In this document: piece by piece, positions 59,183 through 64,000 of the stretch | Layout: every line of letters begins with the position of its first letter | Position numbering within the stretch: the first letter of the stretch is position 1 | NCBI GenBank assembly: GCA_020831635.1 | Contig: JAFIGC010000008.1 | Span: 1-64,000, forward strand | DNA: 64,000 nucleotides | Direction of reading: 5' to 3' | Source: Verrucomicrobiota bacterium | Lineage (GTDB): Bacteria; Verrucomicrobiota; Kiritimatiellia; SS1-B-03-39; UBA6053 | The notes under the pieces: model-generated | Database searches by the model: none | What the model was told of the DNA's origin: nothing | What the model saw: the letters and a program-made list of their open reading frames with translations, nothing else | Translations under genes and position numbers: made by a program

Positions 59183-61728
59183 TCCAAAATCCGCGACGGA
59201 AACACCTGCTTATAGTTCAACTTCGACTGCAATTCGGCATAGGCCGGGGCGGATTCCGGGAAAACCCCGGCCAAGATCGCCACCAGGTATTTTTTCACTT
59301 CCGGCTGGATGGCGATGGCGGTCACGTCTTCGGCGGACGGAGCCTCGTCCGCCTTGAGCCATTGCAGGAAGGTGCGGATCTCCCGTGAAGTTCCCGACAG
59401 CATTTCTTCCAAGTGGCCCAGGTATTCATCGGCCAAGTCCGCGCGGTCCTGCCGCAGGGACAAAACGGCCATCACCACACGCTGTTCAAACGGAGAGGGC
59501 TCGTCCAGTTCCGTCAAATAGGCATGGCAAGCGTCCAAATCTCCCTTGGACGCGGCAAGCATGAAAGCCGCATGGCCTTTCCCCGGATTCCCGGAAGGAT
59601 ACGCCATGGGATCAAAAGTCGCTGCGGCGTAGTCAAAATGGAACCGCAATTGTCGAATGAGTTCATCCGCGTCTTCCTTGAATACGGTGGACTCGGGACC
59701 GTACAGCAGCGCGTGATAACCGTCCCGCAATCGGTCGGCTCTCTGGGGCTGACCGGACAGAATCAAGGCCAGCCCGTAATTCCGAACATGCTCGAAATTC
59801 CAGACCGCATCCTCATGCAACCGGTTCAAATGCGCCACCAACGGATCCCAATCTTCCGTGGCCCACAGGACTTGAAGCCACATGGATTCAAACAATTTGT
59901 GGTCCGGGTCCAGTTCACGCGCAACTTGCACATGAGGTTTGGCCATGGCAAATTCCCCGCGAACGGCATGATGATACGCGATGGCGTTGTGGGTGTGCGG
60001 CGGGGCATCGGATCGTTCGGACAGACGGAAAAAACGTTGATGGGCCAGGTCGGGATCCAAGGTCGCCCGCGCCAACAGATACATCCACACGGCATCGTCG
60101 GGGTGAGCCGACAGCATTTCCCCGTAGAAGGGTTCGAGGTCATCCTCCCGCGACATTCGCTCCATGACCGACTGATAGTAGCGGTGTACTTCAATTTTCG
60201 GCGGATGCCGCCGAAGAAAGGGCTGCAGGTTTTCCACGGACTCCTCCGGCGGCAGAATGCTGGACAGGATTTCCAGGATTTCATGCCGATCCGGCTGCAA
60301 GGCAAACGCGCGGAGCAGCCATTCCTTTGCGGCACTCTCACTTTCCCCCATATAGAGCATCTGAAAATGTTCGGCCATTCCATTGAAAGGCAGCACGGTC
60401 ACCGTGCTCTTCCACGTGTGGCTGTTTCCCGTCAATCGAAGCTGATTGGGCAATGCTTGCATAAAATAATCGGTGTCAAAGGAGGTCAACAACTCGCCAC
60501 TGTGCAAGGCATATCTGGGTTCTCTGGCGCGGTTCAGATTGGCCTCGGTCCGGTATTCCGCCGATTCCCATAACAGCACCGCCTGCCGATCGGGATTGAT
60601 CACATATTTCCGGGAATCCGAAATGCGCTCGAAAAACCCGCGGCGGAAGGTCAGCGTTTCCGGCGGAGGCGGGATCAGGTCCTCGTCCCGGTTGCGGATT
60701 TCCAAACGAATCTTCCCCTCGGGCAGGCTGATCTCTCGTCTGCGATTGGGTCCCAAAAAATGCGCTTCGCCATTCACAACCACCTCATAGGCCACCGGCA
60801 GTCCGTTGACCAAGGTGAATTCCACGTCATTTTTATTGGCCAGACTCAGCATGATCATGATGCCCATCACCACAACCGCAAGCACGGGCAAGGCCCAGGA
60901 GGCCACCCGAAATCCGAGTGTCGCTTCCGATTTGATCACGGGCTTGAGGATAAAAAAACGCCGCAACGTTTTGGCATCCTTGCCCTTGGGGCGCTTGGCC
61001 GTTTGTTCCAGGTACGCCAACTCCTCCTGAAATTCCCGTTTGCCGGCCACGGTTCTGGCTTGGGGAATATAGTCCAGCGCCTCCTCGGCCCGTCCATAGG
61101 CGATCATGGCCTGTAGAGCCGCGGAAATCTTGAGGGGATCGGGTTCTTCGAGCTGCAACTCGTCCCGAAGCCGGGGCAGAATATAATCGAAATTTCCATT
61201 CAAGGCCGCGAGAACAAATAGCCGGCGTTCATTGTCCGGGGACGGATCGGATTGCACCACCCGATGCATGATCTCTTCGGCGCGTTGCCGGTCCAAAAAA
61301 TGTTCCCAGGCTTCCGACAACACCACCAAGGGCGTCATGCTCTGCCACTGCCGGTTTTCCAGCGCCTCCGCCACCTGACGGAATTCTTGATATGCCTGCA
61401 GTCCCACCAGGGCACCCAACAAATCCGTCACCGCATCGGCTTCGCTCTTGCCCTCCGGGGACGCCGTGACCTCACCAACCACCTCCCGGACCGTTTTCTG
61501 CCATTCTTTCAAAGACAGGACCCGATGTCTGCGGCATTTCGGACAGTCATTGATCACCCGTTTGCGGCGCAGGGGAATGAGGGGAACAAACAACGCGGTC
61601 AGGCACAACAGGGTGTCATAGGTGTCCAAAAGCCCTTCGTACCCGCAAAATTCACAGGTGGTCAGGCTCTGGTGCCGATTCTTTTTTCCGGCGTAGCCGG
61701 TTCCAAATCCGTTTACAGTGTAGGGCAT
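59170..61728 (-). CDS. Zinc-ribbon, membrane-anchored TPR-like protein
   Basis: 852 residues from ATG 61728 (GGAG eight bases upstream). An N-terminal zinc ribbon (CEFCGYEG with CPKCRRH, about residues 25-65) and helical repeats are followed by a membrane helix near 275-295 (ASWALPVLAVVVMGIMIMLSL), a beta domain and a long TPR-like C-terminal half (FLRRHPPKIEVHRYY, DDAVWMYLLARATLDPDLAHQRFF, GLALILSGQPQRADRLRDGYHALL). I do not recognise a named family. Its last codons and stop lie in a dispersed repeat (59155-59182). Confidence 0.7.
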   Translation of the reverse strand: MPYTVNGFGTGYAGKKNRHQSLTTCEFCGYEGLLDTYDTLLCLTALFVPLIPLRRKRVINDCPKCRRHRVLSLKEWQKTVREVVGEVTASPEGKSEADAVTDLLGALVGLQAYQEFRQVAEALENRQWQSMTPLVVLSEAWEHFLDRQRAEEIMHRVVQSDPSPDNERRLFVLAALNGNFDYILPRLRDELQLEEPDPLKISAALQAMIAYGRAEEALDYIPQARTVAGKREFQEELAYLEQTAKRPKGKDAKTLRRFFILKPVIKSEATLGFRVASWALPVLAVVVMGIMIMLSLANKNDVEFTLVNGLPVAYEVVVNGEAHFLGPNRRREISLPEGKIRLEIRNRDEDLIPPPPETLTFRRGFFERISDSRKYVINPDRQAVLLWESAEYRTEANLNRAREPRYALHSGELLTSFDTDYFMQALPNQLRLTGNSHTWKSTVTVLPFNGMAEHFQMLYMGESESAAKEWLLRAFALQPDRHEILEILSSILPPEESVENLQPFLRRHPPKIEVHRYYQSVMERMSREDDLEPFYGEMLSAHPDDAVWMYLLARATLDPDLAHQRFFRLSERSDAPPHTHNAIAYHHAVRGEFAMAKPHVQVARELDPDHKLFESMWLQVLWATEDWDPLVAHLNRLHEDAVWNFEHVRNYGLALILSGQPQRADRLRDGYHALLYGPESTVFKEDADELIRQLRFHFDYAAATFDPMAYPSGNPGKGHAAFMLAASKGDLDACHAYLTELDEPSPFEQRVVMAVLSLRQDRADLADEYLGHLEEMLSGTSREIRTFLQWLKADEAPSAEDVTAIAIQPEVKKYLVAILAGVFPESAPAYAELQSKLNYKQVFPSRILDLNP

Positions 61729-61898
61729 CTCGGATCTCCGATGGTATTTTGAATAAGACCGTGCCTTCAATTGGACTTTTCAAACATGTTTTGTCAATCA
61801 TTTTGAGCAATCTGAATTGCTTTGCAATCAAAAGAGATGATAGAATGAAACCGAATGCCACCCCTCATCCCCCCACACTTCCAAACCGGAGGCTTTTC

Positions 61899-62570
61899 AT
61901 GAAATTCCAGTTCCCCGCCCGCAGGATTCTCTCCTTGGCCTTAGTGATGATTGCCGCGCAAACAACCCAAGCGAAAGAACGACATCACCGTCTGGACGCG
62001 CAAAGTCCGACCCAACAGCGACAAGTGCTCACCTGGTCCGTGGACCGGGAAATCGTGGGCGTGCGCGTGGAGGTGTTGGAAGGCACGCCGATCATCAATA
62101 CCGTGAAAGTCATGCCCGGACAGGATTTCCGGGTGGGCGCACGCATCGCCAAGGGCACGCATTGGGAGGGCCGTCTGGACCGTCCGGCCACCCCCACCCG
62201 CGTGGTGGTCAGCACCGATGTCGCCCGCGGCAGCAGCATTCGCGTGGTGCTCATCACCTCCGATGCCCAGCCCGCCCCCAAACCGCCGGCCGCGTCCGAG
62301 GGCCGGGTACAGCGTCCCTCCAGAAGAACCCAGGCCTTGGAATGGCAGGTCAACGAGGAAATCCGCGGTTTTGAAATCGTGGTCCTCGAAGGCCGTCCCA
62401 TCATCAACACCATCAAGGTCGTCGGCGTCCAGGATTTCACAATCGGGGCCTACATCGATGCGGGCTCCAGCGTCAAACGCGAGTTTGAACAGCCCCGACA
62501 GGTGGGCCGCATCCGCGTGAGCGTGGACCGGGCCGATGCCAGCGCACTGGAATTGCGGTTGATCAAATAG
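61899..62570 (+). CDS. Exported protein with a duplicated domain
   Basis: 223 residues from ATG 61899 (GGAGG upstream); longer track start is unsupported. Signal peptide: RRILSLALVMIAAQTTQAKE. Two similar units: WSVDREIVGVRVEVLEG..INTVKV (about 45-120) and WQVNEEIRGFEIVVLEG..INTIKV (about 145-220), each with the same order of strands. This is a recent internal duplication of a beta-domain I do not recognise. It is divergent from the TPR-like gene. Confidence 0.7.
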   Translation: MKFQFPARRILSLALVMIAAQTTQAKERHHRLDAQSPTQQRQVLTWSVDREIVGVRVEVLEGTPIINTVKVMPGQDFRVGARIAKGTHWEGRLDRPATPTRVVVSTDVARGSSIRVVLITSDAQPAPKPPAASEGRVQRPSRRTQALEWQVNEEIRGFEIVVLEGRPIINTIKVVGVQDFTIGAYIDAGSSVKREFEQPRQVGRIRVSVDRADASALELRLIK

Positions 62571-62675
62571 GATTGCTCCCTTGACAACCCCCATGCTTTC
62601 ATGGTTGGGTATCTGTCCGCATATTCTCGTCGGAAGCACAGCGCTTCCCTATTCTGATTGGATAAAAGGACAGAC

Positions 62676-64000
62676 ATGACCCTATTTGAAAGATTGCCAA
62701 ACCCGATTCGCAACGCCGCCACCCTCGCCCTGGCCTGCTTGACCCTCCTCCCCTTGGCCGCACCAGCGGACAACGGGCTTCTGCAAACCCCGGAAGGCGA
62801 ACTAATTCTCGCCCGCTTCGAACTGCCGATCCCAGAGACGGATGACTCCGAGGATGTCCCGGATGCCGCGCCCACGACCCTTCACCTGCAGATCCGGGGC
62901 AATGAAATCGTCAACCTAAACGCCATCAAAAGGCGACCCGATGGCCGAAGGGTTTCCGACACCCATTTGCACATGGGCGAGGTCCACCTGCGACTGGATG
63001 CCGCGTCTCTTCTCAAAAACGTCTTTCTTCCGGAGGATCATCAAAACCACGAATTCGGTGCGGCCCTGAATCAGGTCCACGGCCCCCTATATCACGCCTG
63101 GGACGCGGAATCCCTTCAACGGGAAGGCCAACGACTGCACGGCAACTTGATCCGAAACACTTGGGCAGAGGATGCCTTCGGCGAACCTCAAACCTGGGCC
63201 CTGGACTTCACCTTCCAAGAAGATGGCAGCATTGTTGCCACGGACGACGAATCTCCCGTCGGCACCTGGAACACCGCCGAGACCGCGCGTAGTCGGGATC
63301 CAGTCACCTTCGATTATCCCGCCCGGCATGGCGCCGCGGGCAACAATCACGCCCCGGATTTCGATACGGTGTTCCTCGTCGAACTGAGCGAGGCCACCCC
63401 GCTCTGGTGGAGTGAAGTCCGATTTGGCGGAGGACGCGACGGATGGATCGACGAGATCGCCGACGGCATCTTTGCCCCCGTCCATGGTGGCAATGCCACA
63501 CCGGTTCTCGGTGACGGCACCCTGTTCTTGCACCACCAACGCCCCAATCCGGGCCACATGGGCCGACGCGATTCGCTTTGGGGTCAGGTGGAGCCGCAAC
63601 CTCTGCTGGGGGACGAAGGGATCACGGCCGTGGATGCCGCCACCGGCGCCTGGCTTTGGTCCCGGGTTTTCCCCGAAGCGGCCATCGCCCTTCATCACGG
63701 GGAAAGCGAAGGCAAACACAACACCGGCGCTTTTCACAATGGCCGCTATTTCGCGATGACGCACGACGGCATGCTCCGCGCGTTGGACGGGGAAAACGGC
63801 GACGTCCTCTGGTCCCGGGAAGTCGAGAAATTCGCCTCCCGCGCCCAAACCCGCAGAGCGGAGACCCTCGCCTCCGAAAGGCTCCCGGAAGCGGAGTCTT
63901 ATCTCCCCAACCTCGTGTTGGCGCCGCCGGCCCTGATCGTCGGGGAACACGCCTTTCGCTTGGAAGACGGCGAACCGCTTTGGCGACAAGAAGGCACCCC
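62676..64000 (+). CDS. PQQ-type beta-propeller secreted protein (partial, runs off the window)
   Basis: An open frame from ATG 62676, with AAGGA five bases upstream, to the window end (about 441 codons). It is missing from the ORF track because no stop is reached. A signal peptide (LALACLTLLPLAAPADNG) precedes a region with PQQ-like blades (ITAVDAATGAWLWSRV, LRALDGENGDVLWSREVE). The C-terminus is not seen. Confidence 0.77.
   Translation, partial: MTLFERLPNPIRNAATLALACLTLLPLAAPADNGLLQTPEGELILARFELPIPETDDSEDVPDAAPTTLHLQIRGNEIVNLNAIKRRPDGRRVSDTHLHMGEVHLRLDAASLLKNVFLPEDHQNHEFGAALNQVHGPLYHAWDAESLQREGQRLHGNLIRNTWAEDAFGEPQTWALDFTFQEDGSIVATDDESPVGTWNTAETARSRDPVTFDYPARHGAAGNNHAPDFDTVFLVELSEATPLWWSEVRFGGGRDGWIDEIADGIFAPVHGGNATPVLGDGTLFLHHQRPNPGHMGRRDSLWGQVEPQPLLGDEGITAVDAATGAWLWSRVFPEAAIALHHGESEGKHNTGAFHNGRYFAMTHDGMLRALDGENGDVLWSREVEKFASRAQTRRAETLASERLPEAESYLPNLVLAPPALIVGEHAFRLEDGEPLWRQEGT

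Noticed and set aside
61817-61846. Promoter-like TTGCTT / TAGAAT pair before the duplicated-domain gene
   Set aside because: Spacing is acceptable (18) but both boxes are weak; too little to call as a feature.

Overview
The window is accessory chromosome from a GC-rich Gram-negative heterotroph, most likely a member of Verrucomicrobiota (Opitutia-like). The evidence is a very large pseudopilin-type protein of the Verru_Chthon cassette A kind, a PEP-CTERM exported protein, Verrucomicrobia-style intergenic repeats, many secreted beta-helix and polysaccharide-active proteins, and a LacI-family regulator. I saw no tRNA, rRNA, CRISPR array, transposase or phage gene. Assignments rest on reading motifs by eye; no database search was possible.

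Layout. 0-1.2 kb: a Phd/RelE-type toxin-antitoxin pair and a DUF3592 membrane protein. 1.2-10.2 kb: a GH42-like beta-galactosidase divergent from an ABC sugar importer, made of a binding protein fused to its permease plus a second permease with a large insert, facing a beta-helix protein. 10.2-10.8 kb: a beta-helix gene remnant. 10.9-17.6 kb: a LacI-family regulator divergent from two coupled genes, a PQQ-type beta-propeller membrane protein and a 1221-residue rifampicin-phosphotransferase-like enzyme fused to a membrane module resembling DUF106/EMC3. 17.6-30.1 kb: a nine-gene minus-strand operon (Pectate_lyase_3-type protein, RraA-like protein, split UxaA-type dehydratase, SDR, FG-GAP protein, clan GH-A-like hydrolase, metallophosphoesterase, DUF4380) divergent from another beta-helix gene. 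32-37 kb: a Phd/PIN toxin-antitoxin pair and a GntR / enoyl-CoA hydratase / CaiB / aldehyde dehydrogenase operon. 37-38 kb: a graveyard of truncated genes. 38-52.3 kb: the pseudopilin-type protein and its partner, two paralogous secreted proteins flanking a PEP-CTERM protein, a uronate isomerase (uxaC) remnant and a 1241-residue G8-domain protein. 52.3-64 kb: more housekeeping-like content, with VanZ, an RlmL-type RNA methyltransferase, a CapA-like protein, an ECF sigma/anti-sigma operon, a PstS-like protein, a zinc-ribbon/TPR membrane protein, a duplicated-domain exported protein and the start of a beta-propeller protein.

Unifying signal. A near-palindromic 14-mer close to TGTTAACGTTAACA, the CcpA/LacI-type cre architecture, occurs upstream of at least eight transcription units between 10 and 47 kb, with weaker versions near the LacI gene and a gene remnant. 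I infer one LacI-family regulon joining uronate and polysaccharide breakdown, surface proteins and the phosphotransferase/propeller pair. Several members are decayed (uxaC, a sulfatase, a dehydrogenase, two beta-helix genes), so the locus looks like a regulon under rearrangement. The least explained component is the phosphotransferase-membrane fusion with its propeller partner.
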